A stretch of DNA of 64,000 nucleotides from an uncultured Oscillospiraceae bacterium. GTDB lineage: Bacteria; Bacillota; Clostridia; Oscillospirales; Ruminococcaceae. Below the pieces are notes generated by a model. That model was not told the origin of the DNA. It did not search any database and was given only the letters and a program-made list of their open reading frames with translations. Location of the stretch: the NCBI GenBank assembly GCA_910579175.1, contig CAJTTB010000013.1, positions 10,448 through 74,447 of the forward strand. Reading direction: 5' to 3'. This document shows, one piece after another, positions 18,586 to 28,468 of this stretch (position 1 is its first letter; every line of letters starts with the position of its first letter). The translations under genes and the position numbers were made by a program.

Positions 18586-19896
18586 ATGAACTACACGACA
18601 CAGATGAATGCCGCCAAGCACAACATCATTACCAAAGAAATGGAAGCAGTTGCCGTATATGAAAATCTACCAATTCAACAACTTGTCGAATTGATAGCAA
18701 AGGGGCAGATTGTGATTCCCGCCAATAAACATCACAAATGTTTAAAACCCTACGGAATTGGCCGCATGTTAAAGACAAAAATCAATGTCAATTTGGGTAC
18801 CTCCAAAGACTGTCTTGATACAGAAGTGGAGATGCAAAAGGTACTCAATGCCGTCGATATGGGAGCGGAAGCGATTATGGATTTGAGTTCTTATGGGGAT
18901 ACCAGAACATTTCGCCGAACATTAACCGCAAAATGTCCCGCCATGTTGGGAACGGTTCCCATCTATGATGCAGTTGTCTATTATCACAAACCGCTCAAGG
19001 ACATTACCGCCCAAGAATGGATTGATGTAGTTCGGATGCATGCAGAAGATGGTGTGGACTTTATGACCATTCACTGTGGTATCAATCGGGCGACAGCACA
19101 GCGATTTAAACAGTCCAAACGCCACACCAATATCGTCTCTCGAGGTGGCTCTATTATCTTTGCATGGATGGAATTGACCAACCAAGAGAATCCATTTTTT
19201 GAACATTTCGACGAAATTTTAGAGATTTGCCAACAACATGATGTCACTTTGAGTTTGGGCGATGCATGCCGTCCAGGAAGTATTGAAGATGCTGGCGATA
19301 TCTCCCAAATAGAAGAGTTGGTTTCCTTAGGTGAATTGACCATGCGGGCATGGGAAAAAGATGTACAAATCATCATTGAAGGTCCAGGACATATGCCATT
19401 AAATCAAATCGCTGCCAATATGCAGATACAGCAAACCATCTGCAAAGGCGCCCCTTTTTATGTGTTGGGACCACTGGTCACCGACGTTGCACCGGGATAT
19501 GACCACATTACAGCAGCGATTGGCGGAGCTGTCGCCGCTGCTGCTGGGGCTGCATTTTTATGTTATGTCACCCCTGCGGAACATCTCAGATTACCCACAT
19601 TAGAAGATGTCAAGGAAGGGATTATCGCCGCCAAAATCGCCGCCCATGCTGCGGATATTGCCAAAGATATTCCCAAGGCAAAAGACTGGGATTTTCAAAT
19701 GAGTGAAGCGCGCCGCAATTTGGATTGGGAACAACAATTTAAACTGGCAATTGACAGCGAAAAACCCCGCCGTTACCGCTGTGAATCCAAACCAGAACAT
19801 GAAGACACCTGTACCATGTGCGGCAAGATGTGCGCTGTTCGAAACATCAATAAAATTTTACGCGGAGAAAATGTTGACATTATGGAGTCACAATAA
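18586..19896 (+). CDS. thiC: phosphomethylpyrimidine synthase
   Basis: Radical SAM-type enzyme converting aminoimidazole ribotide to HMP phosphate in thiamine synthesis. The iron-sulfur ligands are at the C terminus in CTMCGKMC (Cx2Cx3C, the spacing I associate with short anaerobe ThiC proteins). SRGGS, EGPGHMP and [14 protein letters not shown] are the substrate and metal motifs. About 436 residues means it lacks the N-terminal extension of longer forms. The ATG at 18586 follows GAGGAGG, excluding nine upstream codons. No other thiamine gene is in the window. Confidence 0.97.
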   Translation: MNYTTQMNAAKHNIITKEMEAVAVYENLPIQQLVELIAKGQIVIPANKHHKCLKPYGIGRMLKTKINVNLGTSKDCLDTEVEMQKVLNAVDMGAEAIMDLSSYGDTRTFRRTLTAKCPAMLGTVPIYDAVVYYHKPLKDITAQEWIDVVRMHAEDGVDFMTIHCGINRATAQRFKQSKRHTNIVSRGGSIIFAWMELTNQENPFFEHFDEILEICQQHDVTLSLGDACRPGSIEDAGDISQIEELVSLGELTMRAWEKDVQIIIEGPGHMPLNQIAANMQIQQTICKGAPFYVLGPLVTDVAPGYDHITAAIGGAVAAAAGAAFLCYVTPAEHLRLPTLEDVKEGIIAAKIAAHAADIAKDIPKAKDWDFQMSEARRNLDWEQQFKLAIDSEKPRRYRCESKPEHEDTCTMCGKMCAVRNINKILRGENVDIMESQ

Positions 19897-19992
19897 AAAT
19901 AAGAGCATTATAGTAGGAATTTCCCAATCTTACATTTCTCATAAATTTGTAAAATTTCTTTGTAATAATCGGAAAATTACCCCCTTTATCTA

Positions 19993-20021
19993 TTTACAAG
20001 TATATCGAAAAGTGTTAGAAT
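19993..20021 (+). promoter_or_regulatory. pyruvate:ferredoxin oxidoreductase promoter
   Basis: TTTACA, 17 nt, TAGAAT, giving a leader of about 115 nt. Confidence 0.7.
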
Positions 20022-20041
20022 GAAAACAAGTAAAAAGTTAA

Positions 20042-20110
20042 ACTTGTCTATTGTGTGGACAAGTCTGCTTGTTTGTGCCCGTTCGAGATACCTCAGGGCA
20101 AAAAGCAAAC
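20042..20110 (+). promoter_or_regulatory. structured leader of the PFOR gene
   Basis: Two inverted repeats: ACTTGTC-N9-GACAAGT (20042-20064), and GTTTG-TGCCC (20071-20080) facing GGGCA (20096-20100) and CAAAC (20106-20110) with a 5-nt bulge. No known riboswitch core is recognised. The first dyad could equally be a DNA operator. Confidence 0.45.
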
Positions 20111-20143
20111 TTTTTGACGAACATTCTAAGGAGGAAACAATTC

Positions 20144-23100
20144 ATGGCGATTAAAAGAAAAATGAAAACAATGGATGGTAACACTGCCGCTGCTCATGTG
20201 TCCTATGCGTTCACAGATGTTGCTGCAATCTATCCTATCACACCATCTTCTAACATGGCTGAAGCAACCGATAAATGGGCTGCTGAAGGCAAAACAAATA
20301 TCTTTGGAGAAACAGTAAAGGTTGTTGAAATGCAATCCGAAGCTGGTGCTGCTGGTGCAGTTCACGGTTCTTTGTCCGCTGGTGCTTTAACCACCACTTA
20401 CACTGCTTCTCAAGGCTTATTGTTGATGATTCCTAACATGTATAAAATTGCTGGTGAATTATTGCCAGGCGTCATCAATGTTTCTGCACGTGCACTGGCT
20501 TCTCATGCACTGTCCATCTTTGGCGACCATCAGGACGTATATGCCTGCCGTCAAACTGGTTTTGCAATGTTGGCATCTACCAACCCACAAGAAGTTATGG
20601 ACTTAGGCGCTGTTGCTCATTTGGCTGCAATTAAAGGTCGCGTTCCATTTTTGCACTTCTTTGATGGCTTTAGAACTTCCCATGAATACCAAAAAGTAGC
20701 TGCTTGGGATACTGAAACTTTAAAGGAATTGGCTGATTTGGATGCAATCGATGCATTCCGCAGAAATTCTATGAATCCAGAACATCCTTATCAAAAAGGT
20801 ACTGCTCAAAATCCAGACATTTTCTTCCAAGCAAAAGAGGCTTCCAATAAATTCTACAATGCTCTTCCAGCAATCGTAGAAGAATATATGAACAAAGTCA
20901 ATGAAACAATTGGCAGTGACTATAAACTGTTCAATTACCATGGTGCTCCTGATGCAGAACATATTATCATTGGTATGGGTTCTGCTTGTGATACCATTGA
21001 AGAAACCATTGATTATTTGAATGCGAATGGTTCTAAAGTTGGTTTAATCAAAGTTCGCTTGTATCGACCATTCTCCGCAAAACACTTGATTGATGCAATT
21101 CCTGCTACTGTAAAACAAATTTCTGTTTTGGACAGAACCAAAGAACCTGGCGCACTTGGGGAACCACTGTTCTTAGATGTTGTAGCTGCTTTAAGAGATA
21201 CACAATTTAAAGATGTTCCTGTATTTGGTGGACGTTATGGATTGGGCTCTAAAGATACAACTCCAGCACAGATCATCGCTGTATTTAAAAATACCGATAA
21301 AAAACAATTTACCATTGGTATCAACGATGATGTCACCTTTACTTCCTTGCCAATTGAGGAAACTCCAAACACCACTCCAGCAGGTATTACAAGCTGTAAA
21401 TTCTGGGGATTGGGCGCAGATGGTACCGTTGGTGCAAATAAAAACTCTGTTAAAATCATCGGTGACCACACCGACATGAATGTACAGGCTTATTTTGACT
21501 ATGACTCCAAAAAATCTGGTGGTATCACTGTTTCACATCTTCGTTTTGGCGATGCTAAAATCACTTCCACTTATTTGATTAACCAAGCTGACTTTGTCGC
21601 TTGTCATAATCCTTCTTATGTTACAAAATACGATATGGTTTCTGATGTAAAACCAGGTGGTGTATTCTTGCTCAACTGCGGTTGGACCTTAGAAGAGATG
21701 GAACAACATTTACCAGGTCAGATGAAACGCTATATTGCTGAAAACAATGTACAATTCTACACCATTGACGGTGTTAAGATTGGTAAGGAAATCGGTTTGG
21801 GTGGACGTATCAATACCGTTCTTCAATCTGCATTCTTTAAACTTGCTAATATCATTCCTGCTGAAGATGCTATCCAGTATATGAAAGATGCTGCTACTGC
21901 TTCTTATGGCAAAAAAGGTGAAGCAATTGTTAAGATGAACCACGACGCAATCGAAAGAGGTGCGCAAGACGTTCATAAAGTAGAAGTTCCAGAATCTTGG
22001 AAAACTGCTGCTGATACTGACTTAACTACAGTTGCCACCGGTGATGATGCAAACTTAGTAGATTATATCAACAATATCTTGATTCCTGTATCCGCTCAAC
22101 AGGGTAATAAACTTCCTGTATCTGCTTTTGTAGAAAGAGAAAACGGCGTTGTGCCATTGGGCTCTTCTGCTTATGAAAAACGCGGTATTGCAATTGATGT
22201 TCCAGTTTGGAATCCTGATAATTGTATTCAATGTAACTTCTGTTCTTATGTTTGTCCTCACGCAGTTATTCGTCCATTTGTAATGACCGAAGAAGAAGCT
22301 GCAAATGCTCCAGAAGGTACTTTATCTGCACCAATGACTGGTTTGACAGACAAGAAATTTATGATGGCTGTTTCTGTACTAGACTGTACTGGATGTGGCT
22401 CTTGTGCCAATGTATGTCCTGGTAAAAAAGGTGAAAAAGCACTTGTTATGCAGCCATTAAGCACCCAAGAAAGCAAACAAGCTATCTTTGATTACGGCTT
22501 TGGTTTACCAGAAAAAGCTGATGTTGCTGAAAAATTCAAAGAAACAACCGTAAAAGGCAGCCAGTTTAAACAACCATTGCTTGAGTTCTCTGGCGCTTGT
22601 GCTGGTTGTGGTGAAACTCCTTATGCAAAATTGGCAACCCAATTATATGGTGACAGAATGTATATCGCTAATGCAACTGGATGTTCTTCTATCTGGGGCG
22701 GTTCTTCTCCATCTACTCCATATACTGTCAACAAATCTGGATTCGGTCCTGCTTGGGCTAACTCTTTGTTTGAAGACAATGCCGAATATGGTTATGGTAT
22801 GTTCTTAGCGCAAAAGGCAATCAGAGATAAATTGATTGGCAAATTAGAAGCAAAACTTCCAGAAATCGAAAAAGAAGATGTGAAAGAAGCTGTCAAAGGT
22901 TATTTGGACACCGTAAATTGCGGTAAATCCAATGGGGCTGCTACCGAAAAATTAGTAGCCGCTTTAGAAGCTTGTGGCTGTGATTTCTCTAAAGAAATTT
23001 TGGCTGACAAAGATTACTTGTCCAAGAAATCCATCTGGATTCTCGGCGGTGACGGTTGGGCTTATGACATTGGTTTTGGCGGTCTTGACCATGTCATTGC

Positions 23101-23674
23101 ATCTGGTGAAGATGTCAATATCTTAGTATTTGATACAGAAGTTTACTCCAACACTGGTGGTCAGGCTTCTAAATCCACTCCAGTTGGTGCAATTGCTCAA
23201 TTTGCTGCTGCTGGTAAACAAGTGAAGAAAAAAGACCTTGCTGCTATCGCTATGAGTTATGGATATGTTTATGTTGCTCAGGTTGCTCAAGGTGCTGATT
23301 ACAATCAATGTATGAAAGCCTTTGTAGAAGCTGAAAGCTATCATGGTCCATCTATCATCATCGCTTATGCTCCATGTATCAACCATGGTATTAAGGGCGG
23401 TATGAGCATTGCTCAAACAGAAGAAAAGAAAGCAGTTGCTGCTGGTTACTGGCATTTATTCCGCTTTGACCCACGCCTCACTTTAGAAGGCAAAAATCCA
23501 TTCCAATTGGATTCTAAAGCTCCAACAGCTAGCTACAATGACTTTATTATGGGCGAAGTTCGTTACAATGTTTTGGCTCGTTCTAATCCAGACAGAGCAA
23601 AAGATTTATTCGAACAAGCTGAAAAATTCGCAAAAGAAAAATATGATCACTTAGTAGAATTGGCTAATAAATAA
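20144..23674 (+). CDS. nifJ: pyruvate:ferredoxin (flavodoxin) oxidoreductase, single chain
   Basis: Oxidises pyruvate to acetyl-CoA and CO2 with electrons to ferredoxin; central to anaerobic energy metabolism. The 1176 residues contain all fused modules: the N-terminal pyrimidine-binding domain (YPITPSS), CoA-binding and gamma domains, two [4Fe-4S] clusters (CIQCNFCSYVCP and CTGCGSCANVCP), and the C-terminal thiamine-diphosphate domain with GACAGCGETPY, GDGWAYDIG and SNTGGQ. The ATG at 20144 follows AAGGAGG. Codon choice looks more uniform than in neighbours, as expected of a highly expressed gene. It is monocistronic with a terminator. Confidence 0.98.
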   Translation: MAIKRKMKTMDGNTAAAHVSYAFTDVAAIYPITPSSNMAEATDKWAAEGKTNIFGETVKVVEMQSEAGAAGAVHGSLSAGALTTTYTASQGLLLMIPNMYKIAGELLPGVINVSARALASHALSIFGDHQDVYACRQTGFAMLASTNPQEVMDLGAVAHLAAIKGRVPFLHFFDGFRTSHEYQKVAAWDTETLKELADLDAIDAFRRNSMNPEHPYQKGTAQNPDIFFQAKEASNKFYNALPAIVEEYMNKVNETIGSDYKLFNYHGAPDAEHIIIGMGSACDTIEETIDYLNANGSKVGLIKVRLYRPFSAKHLIDAIPATVKQISVLDRTKEPGALGEPLFLDVVAALRDTQFKDVPVFGGRYGLGSKDTTPAQIIAVFKNTDKKQFTIGINDDVTFTSLPIEETPNTTPAGITSCKFWGLGADGTVGANKNSVKIIGDHTDMNVQAYFDYDSKKSGGITVSHLRFGDAKITSTYLINQADFVACHNPSYVTKYDMVSDVKPGGVFLLNCGWTLEEMEQHLPGQMKRYIAENNVQFYTIDGVKIGKEIGLGGRINTVLQSAFFKLANIIPAEDAIQYMKDAATASYGKKGEAIVKMNHDAIERGAQDVHKVEVPESWKTAADTDLTTVATGDDANLVDYINNILIPVSAQQGNKLPVSAFVERENGVVPLGSSAYEKRGIAIDVPVWNPDNCIQCNFCSYVCPHAVIRPFVMTEEEAANAPEGTLSAPMTGLTDKKFMMAVSVLDCTGCGSCANVCPGKKGEKALVMQPLSTQESKQAIFDYGFGLPEKADVAEKFKETTVKGSQFKQPLLEFSGACAGCGETPYAKLATQLYGDRMYIANATGCSSIWGGSSPSTPYTVNKSGFGPAWANSLFEDNAEYGYGMFLAQKAIRDKLIGKLEAKLPEIEKEDVKEAVKGYLDTVNCGKSNGAATEKLVAALEACGCDFSKEILADKDYLSKKSIWILGGDGWAYDIGFGGLDHVIASGEDVNILVFDTEVYSNTGGQASKSTPVGAIAQFAAAGKQVKKKDLAAIAMSYGYVYVAQVAQGADYNQCMKAFVEAESYHGPSIIIAYAPCINHGIKGGMSIAQTEEKKAVAAGYWHLFRFDPRLTLEGKNPFQLDSKAPTASYNDFIMGEVRYNVLARSNPDRAKDLFEQAEKFAKEKYDHLVELANK

Positions 23675-23692
23675 TTACACAATAAAAGAAGA

Positions 23693-23720
23693 AGACTGAT
23701 ACAATTTGTATCAGTCTTTT
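23693..23720 (+). terminator. terminator of nifJ
   Basis: AAGACTGATACAA faces TTGTATCAGTCTT with a short loop and a T tract, 18 nt past the stop. Confidence 0.9.
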
Positions 23721-23885
23721 TCATAAAATGTAAATAACTATCAATGGAAAAAAGAAAATAGTAAAAGCAAAAAATCCTTTATTAACACGTTTAACGCCAA
23801 GTATCATACCATCAATAAAAATAAATCCATTTAGATAGTAATATGCATTGTGCTTGCTATCATCATAAGAAAACAACCAAAACAT
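23721..23885 (-). CDS. hypothetical 54-residue hydrophobic ORF
   Basis: An ATG-initiated frame of 54 codons on the minus strand. Its C-terminal half is strongly hydrophobic (FFAFTIFFFPLIVIYIL), so one membrane segment is likely. There is only a weak AGAAG before the ATG, and a stop lies directly upstream. It may be a small membrane protein or the tail of a decayed larger gene; the surrounding 23.7-25.6 kb region shows other signs of decay. Confidence 0.25.
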   Translation of the reverse strand: MFWLFSYDDSKHNAYYYLNGFIFIDGMILGVKRVNKGFFAFTIFFFPLIVIYIL

Positions 23886-24025
23886 ACTTTATCTTCTGAA
23901 ACATTACAAGTAAATGCCATACTGTTATCATATGATATACATCGGGGTGAGCAAATAAATCCATGTTACCTTTTTGTGAAGTATATCATGAAACTCAATT
24001 TCTATCAAATATATGGAGCAAACCC

Positions 24026-24445
24026 ATGATACAAGTTATTTTATATACCCTTTCCTTTATTCTTGTGCTTTCTACGATGATTATGATTGATATCATTGTT
24101 TTAGTAGTAATCAATTATCAACCTGTTTCTATCATTGATATATCCATTTTTCTAATCTTATACCACTGTTTTGATATATTGTTAGAAAAAATATATCAAC
24201 AATTTATCAAACAAATCGATAAACGACTTGATAACATTTCAAAGGAAATCAAAAAAACATTTATCATTCATAAATATTTTAGTTTGGCTATTATACAGGT
24301 TTTATTTGTTTTTTTACTACTTGAATTTTTTCCTAACATTTCTATCAATGTAATATCGGTTATCTTTTTTGTGGCAATCGAATCTATGTTAAAATTTGGT
24401 ATTGGCTATATTCTTCCCAGCTTTTACAGACTGGATAAAAAATGA
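24026..24445 (+). CDS. hypothetical membrane protein
   Basis: Not recognised. About 139 residues with two N-terminal hydrophobic segments (roughly 1-30 and 35-55), a basic amphipathic middle (KQIDKRLDNISKEIKK), and two C-terminal hydrophobic segments. The ATG at 24026 is chosen because GGAG lies 7 nt upstream; 21 more codons are open upstream. Base composition is more AT-rich than the flanking core genes. It has no operon partners and lies in a patch of small or broken genes, so it may be recently acquired or degrading. Confidence 0.45.
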   Translation: MIQVILYTLSFILVLSTMIMIDIIVLVVINYQPVSIIDISIFLILYHCFDILLEKIYQQFIKQIDKRLDNISKEIKKTFIIHKYFSLAIIQVLFVFLLLEFFPNISINVISVIFFVAIESMLKFGIGYILPSFYRLDKK

Positions 24446-24488
24446 ACTCATATGAAAAATACTCCCTTCATCTGATTACTCTTAGTAT

Positions 24489-24704
24489 TTATAGCATATA
24501 GTCAAATTCGAATTCGTGTTTTAATGGAATGCCCTCATTGCCAAACAATGGAATAGATGGCTTTTGTCTTCTTGATTCATCAAGAGCATTGATATGAACT
24601 ACTTTTAACTCAAATCCAAATTTTTGATAATACCTTATTAAAACAAAAAATTTAAAGTCTTTTAAACAAACAGGACAATAAACTGCCTTTAAAAGAAATT
24701 TGAA
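24489..24704 (-). pseudogene. remnant of an unidentified gene, possibly acetyltransferase-like
   Basis: A minus-strand frame of about 71 codons has no start codon. It reads YCPVCLKDF, then LIRYYQKFGFELKVVHINAL and PLFGNEGIPLKHEFEFDYML before a stop. The YYQKFGFE segment resembles the C-terminal part of GNAT acetyltransferases, but this is weak. It is best read as a truncated remnant. The rest of the 24.45-24.75 kb gap shows no gene. Confidence 0.3.
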
Positions 24705-24755
24705 TCATCACACTGTAAATTTTAAAATGTTGAGTAATAAGGAAACTATGATAAA

Positions 24756-25514
24756 ATGGAATTTAGAAAAGTATTTGATACCATACCTGAGCAATTTGAT
24801 AAATACAGGTCTCGATATTGTACAGAACTGTTTGAGAAACTGATTGAACACGCAAAACTTGATTCTAATAAAGCAGTGTTGGAAATCGGTCCTGGCACAG
24901 GTCAAGCAACGGAGCCAATACTAACTACAGGATGTAACTACCATGCCATTGAACTTGGCGAACACTTATATGAGATGATGAAATGCAAATATGGTCAATC
25001 TCCGAATTTTTACATTGTCAATGATGATTTTATCACACATGACTTTGATGAACAGAAATTTGATATGATTTATTCAGCAGGCACTATCCAGTGGATTCCT
25101 GAAGAAATCGCCTTCTCAAAGACACTCAAACTGTTAAAACCAGGCGGAACTCTGGCAATGATATTGCTTCACGGGGATTATAAAACACCCAATGAACAAC
25201 TGTTCAATTAGATTCAGCAGGTGTATTCTAAATATTTTAAACCCGAAACAGAGTATCAACATGGTTCATTCCAATACACCAATGCACCAAACTATGGATA
25301 TACAGATTTCCGGAAATATGAATTTTATGGAAAACGCGAATTTACAGCGGACGAATATGTGGCATTCACTGGGACTCATTGCGATCATATTGTTATTCCA
25401 GAACCGTATAAAAGTAAATTTTTCAGTGGACTGAAAGAAGCTATATTAGAAGCTGGAAATCAGATTATCGTCCATGAAACTTATATTCTATTTCTGGCAA
25501 AGAAACCTCTATAA
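24756..25514 (+). pseudogene. class I SAM-dependent methyltransferase interrupted by one in-frame TAG
   Basis: The N-terminal part carries the SAM-binding motif I LEIGPGTGQAT, an acidic residue at motif II (AIELG), and the later MIYSAGTIQWIP and LKPGGTLAMI. A TAG at 25209-25211 stops this frame after 151 codons. The same frame then continues unbroken for 100 codons to a TAA at 25514, with a credible C-terminal domain (YSKYFKPE, TADEYVAFTGTH, and ending in a hydrophobic strand). Without the TAG it would be a normal 252-residue protein. The likely ancestral codon is AAG or CAG. It is probably a recent pseudogene; suppression is possible but nothing here supports it. The substrate is unknown. 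Confidence 0.75.
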
Positions 25515-25582
25515 AAATAAATGCAAAACAATCAATCATTTTTCATTGCTTACTAATTTTTCTAACTATATAACTTATCATT

Positions 25583-25622
25583 AAAAATAGTGATTTCATT
25601 TATGATGAAATCACTATTTTTT
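25583..25622. terminator. bidirectional terminator
   Basis: A 17-bp inverted repeat (AAAAATAGTGATTTCAT and complement) between the convergent broken methyltransferase and the CPBP protease gene, with A and T runs in the arms. Confidence 0.75.
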
Positions 25623-25736
25623 ACTCTTTTTTTAGAAAAGTGTTCCCGAAATATTATCTATATTCCTGCATACAATCAAAAAACTTATATCAACTTCACA
25701 GTTTCATAGATATACAATTTCCAAAAAGGGAATTTT

Positions 25737-26801
25737 TTAAAATGCTATAAAATAGAAATATATCATATAGCAAGTAAAAAGCAAAAACAATAAAATATAC
25801 AAAATAGAGCGTACATTTATACTGGCATGTAATAACTTTTTTCCAACAGGAACGATGCTAACATCCTCATACTTTAAATAGTTGGTAAATCCTCTGCCAA
25901 ATTTATAGACAAAAATTAAAATTCCAACCATTCCAACCACGGAAATCAATACATTAAAGAGAATTGACAGTGGTGATAACACATCAGAAAACATAAATCC
26001 CGGCAAAGCACGCGCTGAATTGTTGACTATATGAGCAAGCATAGAAGGAAAGATTGATTTGGTTCTTACTGCCAAATATCCAAGTAATAATCCTGTCGCC
26101 AACGCAGTGGGAAACTGCATTGGATTTAGATGAAACATTGCAAATGCCACTGCGGAAATAATTATGGCGGTCATCTCCCCAAATGGCTGAATTGCCTTCA
26201 ACAGCAATCCTCTAAAAATTATTTCTTCAAAGATAGGACCTATTAGACAAATATAACTTGCACAGAGTAACATACTCAACCATGAATCTGTGGGCATTTC
26301 CAAATCAAATATACGATAGGACACACCCCACAACTCCAACATGGTCAACAACTGTGTAAGCACATAAGCGCCAATATTTGCTGCCCCTAAACATCCCAAA
26401 ACACCCATTAAAATAAACACACCACTCTCTTGTGGCTTGCAAAACACCTCATTGGAAAAGGTTGGCTTTAACAATGGAATTGCAATCATCATGGTAATCA
26501 GCTCTCCTAAAATACAAGGAAAGTAAGAAGTAAAATAACTGACCATACCATCTGAAATTGCCAATGAACTGTTTTGTATGAAATATTGAATACCAACACC
26601 CAATGCTTGGGTCACTACTGCTAGAATCAATAGAAGTAATGCACATCGTCCTACCATTTTACGAATTAGTTTGAGATAGTCTCTCTTTAATTGTGTACAA
26701 TGATCGGAAAATTCTCCTTGCATTGGGGGTTTTTCTTCTGCCTGCCATGCTTGTGTAGATTGGGTAGAATCCGATTGTGTTTGAAATTCACTTTCGGTCA
26801 T
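25737..26801 (-). CDS. CPBP-family intramembrane metalloprotease
   Basis: A membrane-embedded glutamic protease of the CAAX/Abi (CPBP) family. After a 45-residue polar N terminus there are about eight membrane segments. The motifs are EEIIFRGLL (motif 1, paired Glu and Arg), MFHLNPMQ (His) and HIVNNS (His/Asn), so the active site is intact. The C terminus carries two extra hydrophobic segments. A GGGGG ribosome site precedes the ATG. It is a single-gene unit; relatives act in prenyl processing, bacteriocin immunity or signalling, and the role here cannot be told. Confidence 0.88.
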   Translation of the reverse strand: MTESEFQTQSDSTQSTQAWQAEEKPPMQGEFSDHCTQLKRDYLKLIRKMVGRCALLLLILAVVTQALGVGIQYFIQNSSLAISDGMVSYFTSYFPCILGELITMMIAIPLLKPTFSNEVFCKPQESGVFILMGVLGCLGAANIGAYVLTQLLTMLELWGVSYRIFDLEMPTDSWLSMLLCASYICLIGPIFEEIIFRGLLLKAIQPFGEMTAIIISAVAFAMFHLNPMQFPTALATGLLLGYLAVRTKSIFPSMLAHIVNNSARALPGFMFSDVLSPLSILFNVLISVVGMVGILIFVYKFGRGFTNYLKYEDVSIVPVGKKLLHASINVRSILYILLFLLFTCYMIYFYFIAF

Positions 26802-27047
26802 AGAAATTCCCCCTTTTATCTTAAATTTTTATCAATTGCTGATCGTTATCTAGCAAATTCATGAGCAATCAAATAAATTTCTTGGAGAAAACAGTCCATT
26901 TTTTCGACAGTTTATCAAATAACAAAAAATATTCTTCTATTTCTCACATTTGCCAAAATAGTTTAAATTTCTACTATTTTTATTATAAACCAAATCATAT
27001 CATTCTGCAATCTTTTTCCTATTTTTTCTATAATTTTATAACCATCC

Positions 27048-28388
27048 CTATTTCGCAGTATTTGACGCAATCAAAGCCGCATCCCAAACACCGCTAAAAG
27101 GTGGAGAATAACAAAGATCTAAAAAGCCAAATTCTTCAACGGTCAATCCTGTATAAACTGCAACTGCATAATAATTCACACGAGGCACTACAATTCCCTG
27201 CCCAACTGCCTGCGCTCCTAAAATTTTTCGGCTTTGTGCATGATAAATCACCTTAATTGTCACTTGTTCTGTTCCATAATAAGATGCATAACTGTTGCCT
27301 GTAATCAAATTCGTTCGGTAAGGAATTCCCAACTGCTTTGCTTCTTGTTCAGAAAGTCCTGTTTTTGCTGCATCCAATGAAAATAATCGAAGCGCTACAC
27401 TATTGATTAATTTAAACGGTTTTGGCTGTTTTCCTCCCAAAATATCACCAATGATTCTTCCCTGTTTATTGGCATTCGTTCCCAATGGAGCATAACTTAG
27501 TACCCCACTGACAGAGGATTTCATAATGCTACAGTCTCCCGCCGCATAAACATCTAAAACAGAAGTTTCCATACGTTCATTGACAATCAGCGCACCATTT
27601 TCCGCCTTTTCAATGCCAGTTAAAAAATCTGTATTGGGAACAATCCCCACACAGTTTACCACCAAGTCCGCTTGTATTGTCTCTATTCCCTGTGCTGTTT
27701 CAATCTCAACTGCTGATATCATTTGCCCTTGCTTTACCAATCTGCTTACCCTTGTATTTGTCTTAACGCAAATGTGTTGTTTATCCAGTTCCTGTGCTAG
27801 CAAATCTGTGATTTCCCGATCCATACTGTTTAGTATCCGATCAGCAGCTTCAATTAAAATCACCTCTTTTTGATACTTACAACAGGCATCTACGATTTCC
27901 AAACCAATAAATCCAGCACCTACCACTACCACACGTCGATTTTTGGATTGTTTCAGTGCTTCCTTAAACTTACTTGCATCCTCTATATCGCGAATTTGAT
28001 ATAAATTTTCCAGCTCTATATCAAATGGTGGAATTTTTTTTACGCTTGCCCCAGACCCAATAATCAATTTATCATAAGTGTCTTTTATTATTTCACCTGT
28101 TTTTTGATTTACAATGGTAAGCTGCTTTTTATCAAAGTTTACGGTTGTCACTTGATGATATATCCTGACATCAATTCCACTTTTCGCAAATTCTTCTGGT
28201 CGTCTGGCAATTAACTCATCTGCCTGTTTGATTCTATCGGATACAAAAAATGGCAGACCGCAAGCACCATAGGAAACAACTCCGCCTTTTTCATAAACTA
28301 CAATTTCTACATCATCGCGTAAATTTCTTTTGAGTTTTGAAGCTGCGGACATTCCCGCAGCAACTCCTCCAATCACAATGACTTTCAT
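27048..28388 (-). CDS. CoA-disulfide reductase-like flavoprotein
   Basis: FAD- and NAD(P)H-dependent pyridine nucleotide-disulfide oxidoreductase. FAD-binding GGVAAGMSAASKLKR is at the N terminus. The single redox Cys is in SYGACGLPFF, as in CoA-disulfide reductases and NADH oxidases. VVVVGAGFIGLEI is the NAD(P)H site, YAAGDC the second FAD motif, and the C terminus is a dimerisation domain. The start at 28388 is preferred because AAAGGGTGA precedes it. It follows a cystine-type symporter and RidA on the same strand, which points to a disulfide substrate. NADH oxidase or polysulfide reductase activity cannot be excluded. Confidence 0.85.
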   Translation of the reverse strand: MKVIVIGGVAAGMSAASKLKRNLRDDVEIVVYEKGGVVSYGACGLPFFVSDRIKQADELIARRPEEFAKSGIDVRIYHQVTTVNFDKKQLTIVNQKTGEIIKDTYDKLIIGSGASVKKIPPFDIELENLYQIRDIEDASKFKEALKQSKNRRVVVVGAGFIGLEIVDACCKYQKEVILIEAADRILNSMDREITDLLAQELDKQHICVKTNTRVSRLVKQGQMISAVEIETAQGIETIQADLVVNCVGIVPNTDFLTGIEKAENGALIVNERMETSVLDVYAAGDCSIMKSSVSGVLSYAPLGTNANKQGRIIGDILGGKQPKPFKLINSVALRLFSLDAAKTGLSEQEAKQLGIPYRTNLITGNSYASYYGTEQVTIKVIYHAQSRKILGAQAVGQGIVVPRVNYYAVAVYTGLTVEEFGFLDLCYSPPFSGVWDAALIASNTAK

Positions 28389-28426
28389 CTGTTTTATCAC
28401 CCTTTCTCTTAATTGAAAATAAGATA

Positions 28427-28462
28427 AAATCCGTTTTCCATTTATTTTGGGAAAGCGGATTT
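28427..28462 (-). terminator. intercistronic hairpin between symporter and disulfide reductase genes
   Basis: A 13-bp stem with one mismatch (AAATCCG.TTTCC) and a T-rich but interrupted tail on the minus strand. It may be a partial terminator that lowers expression of the downstream reductase. Confidence 0.5.
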
Positions 28463-28468
28463 CAATGA

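Noticed and set aside
24756..25514. Pyrrolysine-type readthrough of the TAG in the methyltransferase
   Set aside because: The protein is a class I SAM methyltransferase, not an MtmB/MtbB/MttB-type enzyme. TAG also serves as the ordinary stop of the gene at 9974, and no Pyl genes are in the window.
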